64,000 bases of DNA. Origin: Physcomitrium patens (taxonomy: Eukaryota > Streptophyta > Bryopsida > Funariales > Funariaceae). Both the position numbers and the translations under genes were made by a program. The DNA is taken from assembly GCF_000002425.4 (NCBI RefSeq), contig NC_037265.1, positions 12,542,330-12,606,329 on the forward strand, in the 5' to 3' direction. Shown here piece by piece: positions 1 to 10,636 of this stretch (positions are counted from its first letter, which is position 1; every line of letters starts with the position of its first letter). Below the pieces are notes generated by a model. That model ran no database searches and was not told the origin of the DNA. It saw only the letters and a list, made by a program, of their open reading frames with translations.

Positions 1-1052
1 ATTCCAGTACCAATATTCAAGGGCCAGTTACTGTCACCCCATCGCAGTCAGTCGGGACATATTTACTAGTAATGAAATGCTTCGTTTAATTCCAATAACA
101 AGAGTCTGCAGAAGGAAAAAGGACTAATTCAATGTTAAGTGAGCTTGATATGAAGGACCAATCTGACCCAATTGTCCAGACGTCTAATCCAGGTCCTATT
201 ACGATCTCTTATCCAGTATGAAACTTGATTCGATTGGCAACCCAATGAAGTTCCAATGTGGAGGCTTCGGCTCCATTGTAAGCTGTTCTGTCAACTGGAT
301 CAATTCGAGAAGTCCAAGGCAGGAGGATATTGGACCGCATGGGAGAAAAAGCTCCATTGGCTAGACCAATTCGGGAAGACCAAGGTGAAAGAATAGGAGA
401 CAGACGGGTAGAGGGATTTGGGGGGGGAGATCGGAGAGCCGAATGAAGGAGGGATGGTAGACTTGTGGAGGGATTTTTGGAAAGGTGATTTTGTGTCATT
501 TGGGATTAGTATTGGATTTTGAGGGATTTTCAAAGCGAGTGATGTTCTTTGTGATTTTAGATCTTTGAGAAATAAAACTTATTTACAAATTTTTGGATTT
601 TGTGATTTTTATAGCATTTTTATGGATAACAATTTAGAGACTTATTGGTATGCTTGTTGTAAATGTGTACAAGAGGTATGAGGGCAATTGAATGGCTAGA
701 TCGATACATACAAAGGTTTTGTGAGCTAAGGTCTCAGTATTTAGGATTTTGAGGACCAGTAAGATTTACTTAGATATCTAGTAATCTGCTAGTTGTATCG
801 GGGAGATTTTTAGTTTTATCAATAGAAGACTTGATTTCCTATATGCAAGTAAAATTTGGAAGCAATCAAATGATAGAAAAATGAGATAGCAATGCTAAAA
901 GTTTGACATTAGATTGGAGAAGGAGAGGTCAGTCGACATCCGAGTGGAATTTTGAGATCATCAACTAATTCGACCTTTTGTTGCAATTTTCTTTTATCTT
1001 CTACAGCCAGGTGCCCAGTGCATTCTCAAGCAAGACTTCATTTAATACGACA
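1..1052 (+). repeat. Family B LTR, decayed, cut by the window start
   Basis: This stretch aligns, with many changes, to the family B LTR seen intact at 28877-30216 and 36200-37539. It shares the opening repeats with the 'ccaatt' motif, the AT-rich middle, and an ending in TACGACA at 1046-1052. The start of the LTR lies outside the window. It is directly followed by family A protease sequence at 1053, so it is one end of a B insertion, or a solo LTR, inside an A element. The short ORFs read here recur in other B LTRs and are not genes. Confidence 0.85.
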
Positions 1053-3217
1053 CCGTGTCACTGGAATCTTGTACAATTTTTAATAAAGGTCCTATTCTCT
1101 TTTCAGAACCCTCACCTCTTTTTATAATAGATGTACATTTAGGACCTAATAATTATAAATCCTCCACCTTGATAATTTCAAAAGCCTCAACTTGTTTCTT
1201 AGATGTAAAATTTGTTGAAAGTCATAAAATACCATTAGTATAAAAAATCAAATCTGTTCATGTAGAAGTCATAGATGGACATCCATCATCTTCTAGAGAT
1301 GTTACTCATGAAATACTTCCTATAGATGTAGCAATAAATGGTCATAGTAGTTGCACAATCTTTAATATAATTAGATCTCCCTTTAATCTAGTTATTTTAG
1401 TTTTATTATGGTTAAAAAAGTATAATCCTTGCATAGATTGGATTTCTCGTACTCTTGACTTTTCTAGAAGTATAATTTAGAATAAAATTAATCAAATAGA
1501 AAGTCATAAGGCTAGCACAATAAAACTTGTGTTTATAGGTGTGAGAGCTTTCTTGCATGCTACAAAAAAAGGATCACCTTGTATCATTTATGCCACACTT
1601 ATTTCTAATGATGCAAAGACTTGAAGTAGCATTTTAAGCCAATATCAAGAGTTTCAAGATGTCTTTGAGAAGATGAATGCAAGTACTCTTCTAGAATATT
1701 ATTCCTATGACTGCTCAATTAACCTTCAAGAAGGAACACAACTACCATTTGGACCAATCTATAATTTATCATAAAATGAATTAGTTGAATTCAAGGAATA
1801 TATTGAAGAGAATATGGCCAAGAATTTTATATGCTATTTCAAATTGCTAATATGAGTTTCAATCTTATTTGTAAAGAAGAATGATGGATCAATACGAATG
1901 TGTCCTTATTATCGAGGACTTAATAAGATCACTATCAAGAATACTCTCTACCTTTGATATTCAGACTTTTCAATGAACTGAATCAAGCTAAGATCTACAC
2001 AAAAATAGATCTATGGAGAGCATACAATCTAATATATATTATAGAAGGAGATGAATGGAAGACTACATTTCAAAGTAGGTAAAGACATTTTGAATACAAT
2101 GTCATACCTTTTATACTTATAAATACACTAGCAGCTTTTCAAAATCTAATAAATGATATTTTTTGAGAGTTTTTGGATAATTTTTTTGTTTATTATCTAG
2201 ACAACATCTTGATCTATTCTAAAAATGTAGATGAACATAAACTTCATGTTTGTCATGTGTTATAAAAATTAAGAGATGTGAGACTCTATGCCAAGATAGA
2301 AAAGTGTATATTCTATACTACTCAAGTCGACTTTTTAGGATATATCATTTCAAATGATGGACTTGTGATGGATCCTAAAAAAGTTCAAACTATTATGGAT
2401 TGGAAGATTTCAAAAACGATAAGAAATGTCCAATACATTTTAGACTTTACTAACTATTATCGGATCTTCATCAAAGACTTTTCTCGAGTTTCAACTCTAT
2501 TTACACATTAAACTTGCAAAGACAAACTTGGTTGTAGTAGTAAAGTTGAAGCATCTTTTGAAGCTTTGGAGTCAGCCTTTATTTGTGCAACAATCTTGTA
2601 TCACATCAACTTTTCTAAGACATTTTTTATGGAAACAAATGCATTAGACTTTGCTTTGAGTGTCGTATTATCACAAATGAGAACAGATGATAAACTTCAC
2701 TTGGTAGCTTTTCATTTTAGAAAATTTTCAATAATCAAGATTAATTATAAAATCCATGACAAAGAGCTTCTTACAATCGTGGATTCATTTCAAGAATGGC
2801 ATCATTATCTAGAAAGCACTTTCAATCCAGTCATCGTATATACAAACCAAAAGAATCTTGAGTATTTCATATTAAGACATATTTTGAATCGTCGCTAAGC
2901 TCGTTGGAGCATGTTTTTATTAAGATTTGATTTTAAGATTACATATCGACTCAAAAGACAACAAGGTTTGTTAGACGCCCTTTCTAGACATTCTTATTTT
3001 ACACCAAAAGAAGGAGATGTATCTTTTGATCAATAAAGAATGATTCTCTTAAAACTAAAAAATTTTCATCTTTGAATAATAAAATCAATGTTGACCATTC
3101 ATTCAACCTTTGTGAAATAAATCCAATCAAGTATGTCTTTTGATTCTCTTATTTACATTATCAAGAATCCTTCTTCTAAGTTCTAAGATACTTCTAAGTT
3201 CCAAGATACTTCTAAGT
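1053..3217 (+). pseudogene. A2: chromovirus pol remnant, 5' part (protease, RT, RNase H)
   Basis: This is the left half of an old family A Ty3/Gypsy copy, lying between a B LTR and the inserted A1 element. It follows A1 pol almost base for base: protease (about 1055-1550; the D-S-G triad is lost, reading 'SKAS'), reverse transcriptase (about 1730-2500; the YLDD box survives as YLDN near 2195) and RNase H (2566-3000). It is broken by many stop codons and small indels and is much more AT-rich than A1. It resumes at 9590 after A1. Nothing functional is expected. Confidence 0.88.
3213..3217 (+). repeat. Target-site duplication TAAGT, left copy of A1
   Basis: TAAGT lies directly before the 5' LTR of A1 and again at 9590-9594 directly after the 3' LTR. 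Deleting A1 with one copy makes A2 pol continuous. The exact match fixes both LTR borders. Confidence 0.95.
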
Positions 3218-3769
3218 TGTCACGGCCATAATCATGTAAGCTAATAATTACATATAGAAATAGGTAGAAGTAAGTAAAAGTAGATAAAAGTAAGTTAATT
3301 CTATAATATTTAATATAAAAGCTTCCTAGAAACTTCCTAGATGCTGCTTTGACTTCATAGGTGTCTTTAATTGACTTTTTGGATTAGAAACGTGGTCAAC
3401 AAGTTGGCCATGTGCCACACATGTTGTTAGCTTGAAGATCAAGCTAACTATGTGGCCCACACGTAGAAAAACTTGCCTTGTAAGTCAAGGCATGTGTCCT
3501 ACAAAGTCAACACATATTGGAGGTCCTATAGAACGTCGCCACGTAGCCCCTAGTTAGATAGTATATATAGAGACAAGAGTGAAGGCTTCTTCACTCTTGT
3601 CAACTCCTTTCTTGCTTCTAGTCTAGGTTCAAGAGTCTTTAGTTTCTTGTCTTGTGGCAATAGCCATTCCAGTTTCCTTTTAATATACCTACTTGTTTAT
3701 ATTTTGACTTATTATATCGAGATAGCCTTTTTGTGTATATTTTCCCTCATCGAGTCTTTGTCCTTGACA
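3218..3769 (+). repeat. A1 5' LTR
   Basis: A 552-bp LTR with TG...CA ends. By eye it differs from the 3' LTR at 9038-9589 at three positions only, all transitions. It carries a TATA box, a hairpin just downstream and a predicted start site (separate entry). Confidence 0.95.
3562..3603 (+). promoter_or_regulatory. Family A LTR promoter: TATA box, hairpin and predicted start
   Basis: TATATATAG at 3562-3570 is a strong TATA box. Downstream, GACAAGAGTGAAG (3572-3584) and its exact reverse complement (3589-3601) form a 13-bp stem with a GCTT loop. Position 3593, 31 bp after the start of the TATA box, begins ACTCTTGTCAA. That 11-mer is perfectly complementary to the sequence just after the LTR (3772-3782). 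A start at 3593 would give an RNA whose first 11 nt can pair with the primer site. The TATA box and hairpin are seen directly; the start site is inferred. Confidence 0.65.
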
Positions 3770-3771
3770 GA

Positions 3772-3782
3772 TTGACAAGAGT
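3772..3782 (+). promoter_or_regulatory. A1 putative self-priming primer-binding site
   Basis: TTGACAAGAGT starts two bases after the 5' LTR end, where a primer-binding site belongs. It matches no tRNA 3' end that I recognise and lacks the usual leading TGG. It is an exact 11-nt complement of ACTCTTGTCAA inside the LTR (3593-3603), placed about 31 bp from the TATA box. Tf1/sushi-type Gypsy elements prime reverse transcription with the 5' end of their own RNA in this way. The A6 copy keeps the pairing with a changed base on both sides. Confidence 0.6.
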
Positions 3783-3980
3783 ACACTTACAATATCAGAG
3801 CTTTGTTTTTCTTTAGTGAGAGTGGATTACCCCTTTCTCTTGACAAGACATAAGCATATTAGAAGTTTGCGGATTACCCACTTCTAAACTGATATTGTTC
3901 TTAGTATCTTCTTTGTTATTAAGTCTTTCTTTTCTTTTGTCTTGAGCAGTATCAAACAAATTTTTCTTCTTAGTGTCATT

Positions 3981-4985
3981 ATGGCAGGGCTTGTTGAAAT
4001 GAAGAGTGCAATGGCACAAATGCAAGAGCAAATGATGGAGTTAATGCTTGTGATGCATCAACTCAATTCACCAACACATGAAAGAACAAGAATAGCAGAA
4101 AGTGGGGATATAGAGATGATCGGAGCTGCTTCAACATCTACAACAAATCACGTTCCTTCTCCAATTGTACAACACCTTGTAAGCACTAGAGAACCAAGAA
4201 TTGCCTTACCCGAGAAATTTGATGGTACGAGATCTAAGTTTTGAGGGTTCATCAATCAAGTACAATTAGCAATTGAACTTCAACCACAAAGCTATCCAAC
4301 TCTAGGATCACAAGTCAGGTTTATTGGCACTCTACTTTCTGGTTCTGCATTATCGTGGTTTTCGTCTTTTCTTGAACAACAAAATCCAATATTGGACAAT
4401 TTGGAAGCTTTTTTGGCGGAGTTTCGATCTATGTATGGTGAACACGATGCAACTCGTGTTGCAACAAATAAGATCCGAATTCTGCGACAAAAAAATCGCT
4501 CAGTAACAATGTATGCTTCACAATTTCGATAACTTGCAATTGACATCAAGTGGGATGATGCTGCACTCATCAGTCAATTTCTTTATGGATTGCAATATGA
4601 AGTAAAGAAATTGATGCTCAACTTACTTGATCCTCAAACTTTGAGTCAAGCAATCAATTTTGCGGTAAAATGTGATAATCGACTTTTTGAATTTTGATCC
4701 GAGAATCATTCACGGGAACCTCAACGTTATTACTCGATGGCAACATCAACATCTTTGCCAAACGTACATTCGGAAGTAGAAGACATGCAAATTGACGCGG
4801 TACGTTTCAAACCCCTAACTGAGCAAGAAAAGATTCGTCGTCGTCAAGAAGGATTATGTTTATATTGCGGAGAACCTAAACACACTGCTCAACATTGTCC
4901 AAAGAAACGACGCAACTATAAAATGAGGGGTAGGACGGTCAAAGAAAACAACATGTCAGAAAATGGATTCGTCCAGCTACAATAG
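3981..4985 (+). pseudogene. gag: A1 gag (capsid/nucleocapsid), three stop codons
   Basis: This is the structural polyprotein that packages element RNA in virus-like particles. ATG 3981 is chosen over the in-frame ATG at 3942 because homology to A3 gag begins after it; 3942 would add 13 residues. The capsid region runs to about 4690. The nucleocapsid follows with one CX2CX4HX4C zinc knuckle (CLYCGEPKHTAQHC, near 4857-4898) and a basic tail. The frame is closed by TGA 4242, TAA 4530 and TGA 4695; each fits a single transition from an R or Q codon. The natural end is TAG 4983. Pol begins 6 bp later in another frame, so pol may need frameshifting or reinitiation. Confidence 0.88.
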
Positions 4986-4990
4986 GGACC

Positions 4991-7900
4991 ATGCAGTTGG
5001 AACCTTGTACAATTCCTAATGAAGGTCCTATCCTCTCCTCAGAACCCTCTCCTTGTTTTATAATAGACTTATATTTAGGACCTAAGAATTACAAAGCCTT
5101 TGCTTTATTAGATTCGGGAGCCTCAGCATGTTTTTTAGATGAACAATTTGTTAAAAGTCGTAAAATATCTTTTGTACAGAAATCTAAACCACTACATGTA
5201 GAAGTCATAGATGGTCGTCCCTTGTCTTCTGGAGATGTCACTCATGAAACTCATCCTATAAAAGTAACAATAGACGGTTATGATAGCTACATAGCTTTTA
5301 ACATAATTAAATCCCCGTCCAATCCAGTTATTTTAGGTTTATCCTGGCTAGAAAAATATAACCCTCGAATAGATTGGAATTTGCATAAACTTGACTTTTT
5401 CAAGAGTGTTATTAATAGTTCTACCAACCAAGTAAAAAATTATAAGTCTAGTATAGTAAAACCCGTACTGATAGGTGCAAAAGCATTTATACACGCAGCA
5501 AAAGAAGGATCAACTTTTGCTATTTATGCTCCACCTATTTCTGAAAACGTAAAGACTTCAAGTGGCATTCCAAGTCAATATCAGGAGTATCAAGACGTTT
5601 TTGAAAAAAAGAATGCAGATATTCTTCCTGAGCATCGCCCATATGATTGTTCAATCGACCTCAAGGAAGGAACTCAGCCACCATTTGGACCAATTTACAG
5701 TTTATCGCAAGATGAGATGGCTGAACTCAAGACATATATTGACGAGAATTTAGCAAAGAATTTCATACGCCATTCAAAATCTCCAGCAGGAGCTCCAATT
5801 CTATTTGTAAAGAAAAAAGATGGATCTTTACGAATGTGTGTTGATTATCGAGGACTCAACAAGATCACAATCAAGAACAGGTATCCATTACCTTTGATAT
5901 CAAGACTTCTTGACCAGTTGAATCAAGCTAAGATCTATACAAAAATAGATCTAAGATGAGCATATAATCTAGTACGGATCAAAGAAGGAGATGAATGGAA
6001 GACTACGTTTCGAACCAGGTATGGACATTTCGAATATAATGTCATGCCCTTTGGACTCACGAATGCACCAGCTGCTTTTCAACATCTCATGAATGATGTA
6101 TTTCATGAATTCTTAGACAATTTTGTCGTCTGCTATCTAGACGATATCCTGATCTATTCTAAAAACGTCGAAAAACATGAAATACATGTTCGTCAAGTAT
6201 TACAAAAACTTAGAGATGCAGGATTGTACGCCAAGATGAAAAAGTGTATATTTTATACTACTCAAGTTGACTTTTTAGGATACATTATTTCAAATGATGG
6301 TCTCATGATGGATTCTAAGAAAGTCCAAACAATCATGGATTGGAAGATTCTAAGGACAGTAAGAGATGTCCAATGTTTCTTGGGATTTGCCAATTACTAT
6401 CGGATCTTCATCAAAGATTTCTCATGAGTTGCAGCTCCACTTACACGCTTGACTAGTAAAGATAAATTCTAATGGAATCAAGAAGCGGAAGCAGCATTTG
6501 AAGCCTTGAAGACATTGTTTGTCTCTGCACCAGTCTTATATCGTGTTGACTTTTCCAAGGCATTTTTTATGGAAACAGATGCATCAGATTTTGCCTTGGG
6601 TGCAATTTTATCACAAATGGGATCAGATGACAAACTTCATCCGATAGCTTTTCATTCAAGAAAATTCTCAGCAGCTGAGATCAATTATGAGATCCATGAT
6701 AAAGAACTTCTTGCGATCGTGGATTCTTTTCAAGAATGGCGTCATTATCTAGAAGGCACTTCTAGTCCAGTCACTGTGTATACAGATCACAAGAACCTTA
6801 AGTATTTCATGTCAGCACGCATATTGAATCGTCGTCAAGCTCATTGGAGTATGTCTTTATCAAGATTCGAGTTCATTATCACTTATCGACTAGGAAAACA
6901 ACAAGGTTTGTCCGATGCCCTATCTAGACGTTCTTATTTTGCACCAAAAGAAGGAGATGCAACTTTTGAGCAACAAAGAACGGTCCTCTTGAAACCAGAG
7001 CAATTTCATCTCCGAGCAATGAAATCAACATTGACTGTTGATTCAACTTTTCTCAAGCAAATCCAGTCTAGTATGTCCTCAGACCCTCTTGTTCAGGATA
7101 TCAAGAATAATTCTTCGAAGTCTCATGATCCTTCTAAGTTCGAGTTCAAGAATAATCTATTATATTTTGAAGGATGCCTATATATTCCAGAAGGAGAAGC
7201 ACGTTTACGTGTTCTTCAAGCACGTCATGACTTTCGAGCAGCAGGGCACTTTGGATATAATAAGACTTTGGAACTCATATCAAGAGATTTTTGGTGGCCA
7301 CAAATGTGGAAATCAGTCAAAGACTTTGTACAATCATGTGATATTTGTTCAAGATCAAAAATTCCTCGTCATCGACCTTACGGACTTCTTCAGCCATTAC
7401 CTATACTAGAGCAATCATGGTCTTCTATTTCTATGGATTTCATCACATATCTTCCAAGCTCAAGATCTTATGATTCTATATTTGTGATAGTAGATCGTTT
7501 CACCAAGATGACACATTTTGTGCCATGTATAAAATCTATCACAGGTGAAGAAACAGCTAAGCTTTTCATTGATAATATCTATCGCTATCATGGATTACTT
7601 AAAGATATCATATCGGATAGAGGAACTCAATTTGTGTCAAGATTTTCGAGGACTCTTTTCAAGATTTTAAAAGTGGACATAAAGCTATCTTCGGCTTTCC
7701 ATCTTCAAACTGATGGACAAACAGAGCGCCTAGACCAAGTCTTGGAGCAATATTTAAGGTGTACTATCAACTACCAACAAGGACATTGGACAACCCTTTT
7801 GCCATTGGTAGAGTTTGCTTATAATAATACGGTATATTCTTCTACGCAAAAAACACCTTTCTTTGCCAATTATGGCTATCATCCACGACTTGATACTTTT

Positions 7901-8455
7901 GATTTTTCAAAAGTTGATAATCCTACAGGAGAAGATATGGCAAATCGGTTGTCAGAGTTACATGCAATAATGAAGACGCAATTGAAGGAAGCTCAAGAAT
8001 GACAAAAGATAAACGCAGATCTATATCGTAAGGAGCAACCACAACTCAACGTGGGTGATAAGGTATGGCTACTTCGTCGCAATATCAAGACTACTCGACC
8101 TTGTGACAAGTTGGACTATCGTAGGCTTGGCCCCTTTTCTGTTTCTGAACAGATCAACCCAGTTGCATATCGGTTACATCTACCGGAGTCAATGAAGATC
8201 CATCCTGTATTCCACGTGTCTCTTCTTGAACCATATAAGACAGTGGATATACAAGGAAGAAGACAAATGCCATCGCCTCCTATAGAAGTAGATAATAATG
8301 AAGAATTTGAGGTGGAAGAGATATTAGACTCAAGGCGGCGCCGAAATAAGTTGGAATATCTTGTTCATTGGCACGGATATGATATTAGTGAACGCACATG
8401 GGAGCCATCCAAGAATCTAGCAAATGCATCAGCTAAAGTCAAAGTTTTTCATTAA
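4991..8455 (+). pseudogene. pol: A1 pol: protease, RT, RNase H, integrase, chromodomain; four stops
   Basis: This is one reading frame of about 1,155 codons. The protease has LLDSGAS near 5105. The RT has '[10 protein letters not shown]' near 5835 and YLDD at 6134-6145. RNase H has 'METDASD' near 6570. Integrase has an HHCC finger (about 7245-7350), catalytic Asp in 'SMDFITYLP', Asp in 'ISDRGTQF' and Glu in 'DGQTERLDQ'. A GPF-type tail follows near 8125. A chromodomain at about 8305-8430 shows the aromatic cage (Y-L-V-H-W ... W-E-P), which in this class tethers integration to methylated histone. Stops are TGA 5957, TGA 6425, TAA 6470 and TGA 8000. There is no frameshift, so the element was damaged by substitutions only. 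It cannot make a full Pol. Confidence 0.92.
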
Positions 8456-8489
8456 TGACATCCATCAAAATCAAGATGAAAATCTCTCT

Positions 8490-8497
8490 TATAAAAG
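8490..8497 (+). promoter_or_regulatory. TATAAAAG box upstream of the accessory ORF
   Basis: TATAAAAG lies in the 118-bp gap between the pol stop and the accessory ORF, 84 bp before its ATG. It sits in a small palindrome (TCTCTT/AAGAGA). A2 keeps a weaker 'tataaaaa' at the same place. It could be an internal promoter for a separate mRNA. A spliced mRNA from the LTR is an equally good explanation. Confidence 0.3.
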
Positions 8498-8573
8498 AGA
8501 GAAGATTGAGGCAAGATAACATTCAATTTCCTATCCTTGTTTGTAACTTCTTTGCATTTGTGATGCTAATTAG

Positions 8574-8996
8574 ATGGAGAGCCAACAACCAGTGGATTCA
8601 ACTCATGAACCTTTGTTTGCTGACCTACCGGATGAGACATTACGATTGTCACAACCTTCAAGACGATGCAATCAAGATGAAGATCTTCAAGAACGACATG
8701 TTCTTCCTCGAATAGATGGTGAGATACTACGCATTTGGTATCATGATTTGGGAAGGGACTCCCAATGTTTGGTGATTTTGCTAGAGGTAGGAACAACTCC
8801 TGATGGTGTTCCAAATATTCTATTTGAAGGAAGTTACGAAAGCCTCAACAATGATCAAATAACTGGGTGGTCTTCCCACCCTAGTATGGGACACTACCGA
8901 TGGTTGAGAGGCCCTATCAATCATCTTCGAAGAGAACAGAGATCAGAGTATGTGACAAATACAATTCGTCGCATCATAGATTTCCTCAACATATGA
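8574..8996 (+). CDS. A1 accessory ORF (140 aa), function unknown
   Basis: This is an intact ORF between the chromodomain and the polypurine tract, in a different frame from pol. I do not recognise the family. The protein has an acidic/polar N-terminus, a middle with 'EILRIWYHDLGRDSQCLVI' and 'ILFEGSYESLNND', and a Trp/Arg-rich end ('GWSSHPSMGHYRWLRG'). It has no signal peptide, membrane segment or zinc motif. The older copy A2 carries the same ORF at 10637-11059: exactly the same 423 bp, same frame, no indel, stops from substitutions only. Traces also survive in A5. This suggests a real element protein. In position it resembles env-like or accessory ORFs of other plant Gypsy elements, but nothing in it looks like an envelope. 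Confidence 0.7.
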   Translation: MESQQPVDSTHEPLFADLPDETLRLSQPSRRCNQDEDLQERHVLPRIDGEILRIWYHDLGRDSQCLVILLEVGTTPDGVPNILFEGSYESLNNDQITGWSSHPSMGHYRWLRGPINHLRREQRSEYVTNTIRRIIDFLNI

Positions 8997-9023
8997 TGAT
9001 CGCTCTTCGTGGAACTCATCTCT

Positions 9024-9037
9024 AGAAGGGGGGGTAA
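9024..9037 (+). promoter_or_regulatory. A1 polypurine tract
   Basis: AGAAGGGGGGG plus TAA lies directly before the 3' LTR start at 9038. It is the expected plus-strand DNA primer of reverse transcription. Confidence 0.85.
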
Positions 9038-9589
9038 TGTCACGGCCATAATCATGTAAGCTAATAATTACATATAGAAATAGGTAGAAGTAAGTAAAAG
9101 TAGATAAAAGTAAGTTAATTCTATAATATTTAATATAAAAGCTTCCTAGAAACTTCCTAGATGCTGCTTTGACTTCATAGGTGTCTTTAATTGACTTTTT
9201 GGATTAGAAACGTGGTCAACAAGTTGGCCATGTGCCACACATGTTGTTAGCTTGAAGATCAAGCTAACTATGTGGCCCACACGTAGAAAAACTTGCCTTG
9301 TAAGTCAAGGCATGTGTCCTACAAAGTCAATACATATTGAAGGTCCTATAGAACGTCGCCACGTAGCCCCTAGTTAGATAGTATATATAGAGACAAGAGT
9401 GAAGGCTTCTTCACTCTTGTCAACTCCTTTCTTGCTTCTAGTCTAGGTTCAAGAGTCTTTAGTTTCTTGTCTTGTGGCAATAGCCATTCCAGTTTCCTTT
9501 TAATATACCTACTTGTTTATATTTTGACTTATTATATCGAGATAGCCTTTTTGTGTATATTTTCCCTCATCGAATCTTTGTCCTTGACA
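9038..9589 (+). repeat. A1 3' LTR
   Basis: 552 bp, the same length as the 5' LTR, with three transitions between them by eye. It is followed by the right TAAGT duplication at 9590-9594. Confidence 0.95.
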
Positions 9590-10516
9590 TAAGTTTGAGT
9601 TAAGAAACAACCTATTCTATTTCAAAGATTGATTACATATTCCAAAATCAGAAGTACAATTACGTGTTCTTCAAGCACGTCATGACTTTCCAGCAGCAAG
9701 ACATTTTGGATACAATAAGACTTTGGAGCTTATATCTAGAGATTTTTGGTGGCCACAAATGTGGAAGGGTATGAAATACTTTATTCTGTCATGTGACATT
9801 TGTTCAAGATCAAAATACATCTTAAATACTACCCCAAAACTACCAAGATGATTAGAGAACCTTTTGTCTATTGGTAGAGTTTGCTTTTAATAATGTAGTA
9901 TATTCTTCTATAAAACAAATATCTTTCTTTACCAATTATGGTTATCATCCATGATTTGATATTTTTGACTTTTTAGAAGCTGATAATTTTTCGGCATAAG
10001 ATTTGGCAAATTGGTTGTTAGAGCTATATGCAACAATGAATGCATTGTTATACAAAGCTCAAGAACAACAAAAGATCAATGCACATGTCTATCATAAGAA
10101 AAAATCACAATTCCACATAGGTAAAAAGATATAATTACTTCATAATATAAAGATTACTTCTCCTTGTGATAAGTTGGACTATCGTAGGCTTGGACCATTT
10201 TCTATTTTTATACAAACCAATCCAGTTGCATATCGTTTACACCTACCAGAGTCAATGAAAATCCATCTAGTATTCTATGTATCTCTCCTTGAACCATACA
10301 AGATAGTGGACATACCAAGAAGAAGATAAGTGCTACCTCTTCCTATAGAAGTGGGTAATAATGAAGAACTTGAAGTGGAAGAAGTCTTAGACTTTAGGCG
10401 GTGCAAAAATAAATTAAAATATCTTATTTATTGAGGTGAATATAATATTAATCAATGCACATATGAGCCACTAAAGAATCTTACAAATGTAGCAAAGAAG
10501 GTGGAGGCTTTTCATT
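9590..10516 (+). pseudogene. A2: integrase and chromodomain remnant (right half)
   Basis: A2 resumes exactly at the A1 target site. The integrase zinc finger (9675-9810) is followed by a deletion that removes the catalytic core: near 9815 the sequence jumps to the segment equal to A1 7790 onward. The integrase tail ('KLDYRRLGPF', about 10170) and the chromodomain (about 10360-10516, with a stop in the cage region) are readable but damaged. Confidence 0.85.
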
Positions 10517-10636
10517 GACGACATCCATAAAAATCAAGATAAAAACCTTTCTTATAAAAAAAATAAGATCTAGACAAGATAATATTCTACTTTCAATCTT
10601 TGTTTGTAGCTTCTTTGTATTTGTGACATTGAGGAG

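Larger units (their letters stand above)
3218..9589 (+). mobile_element. A1: full-length Ty3/Gypsy chromovirus, family A
   Basis: This is a complete 6,372-bp LTR retrotransposon: 552-bp LTRs (TGTCACGG...TTGACA), primer region, gag, pol (protease, RT, RNase H, integrase, chromodomain), an accessory ORF, polypurine tract and 3' LTR, flanked by a 5-bp duplication. The domain order with integrase after RNase H makes it Ty3/Gypsy, and the C-terminal chromodomain makes it a chromovirus. Integrase-tail wording such as 'KLDYRRLGPF' and 'HPVFHVSLLEPYK' is, from memory, the Tcn1/fungal-like style rather than the usual seed-plant clades. The LTRs differ at only 3 sites by eye, so insertion is recent, yet gag and pol hold seven premature stops. 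It sits inside the older copy A2. Confidence 0.95.

Noticed and set aside
209..533. Minus-strand ORFs of 77-96 codons in the first LTR
   Set aside because: They lie inside a family B LTR and are not kept in frame in better copies.
3793..3801. TATCAGAGC after the A1 5' LTR, core of the common tRNA-iMet primer site
   Set aside because: It lies 24 bp after the LTR end fixed by the target duplication, and lacks the preceding TGG. It may be a relic.
8566..8814. 82-codon minus-strand ORF and 86-codon plus-strand ORF (8455-8715) overlapping the A1 accessory ORF
   Set aside because: Neither frame is kept in A2, while the 8574 frame is.
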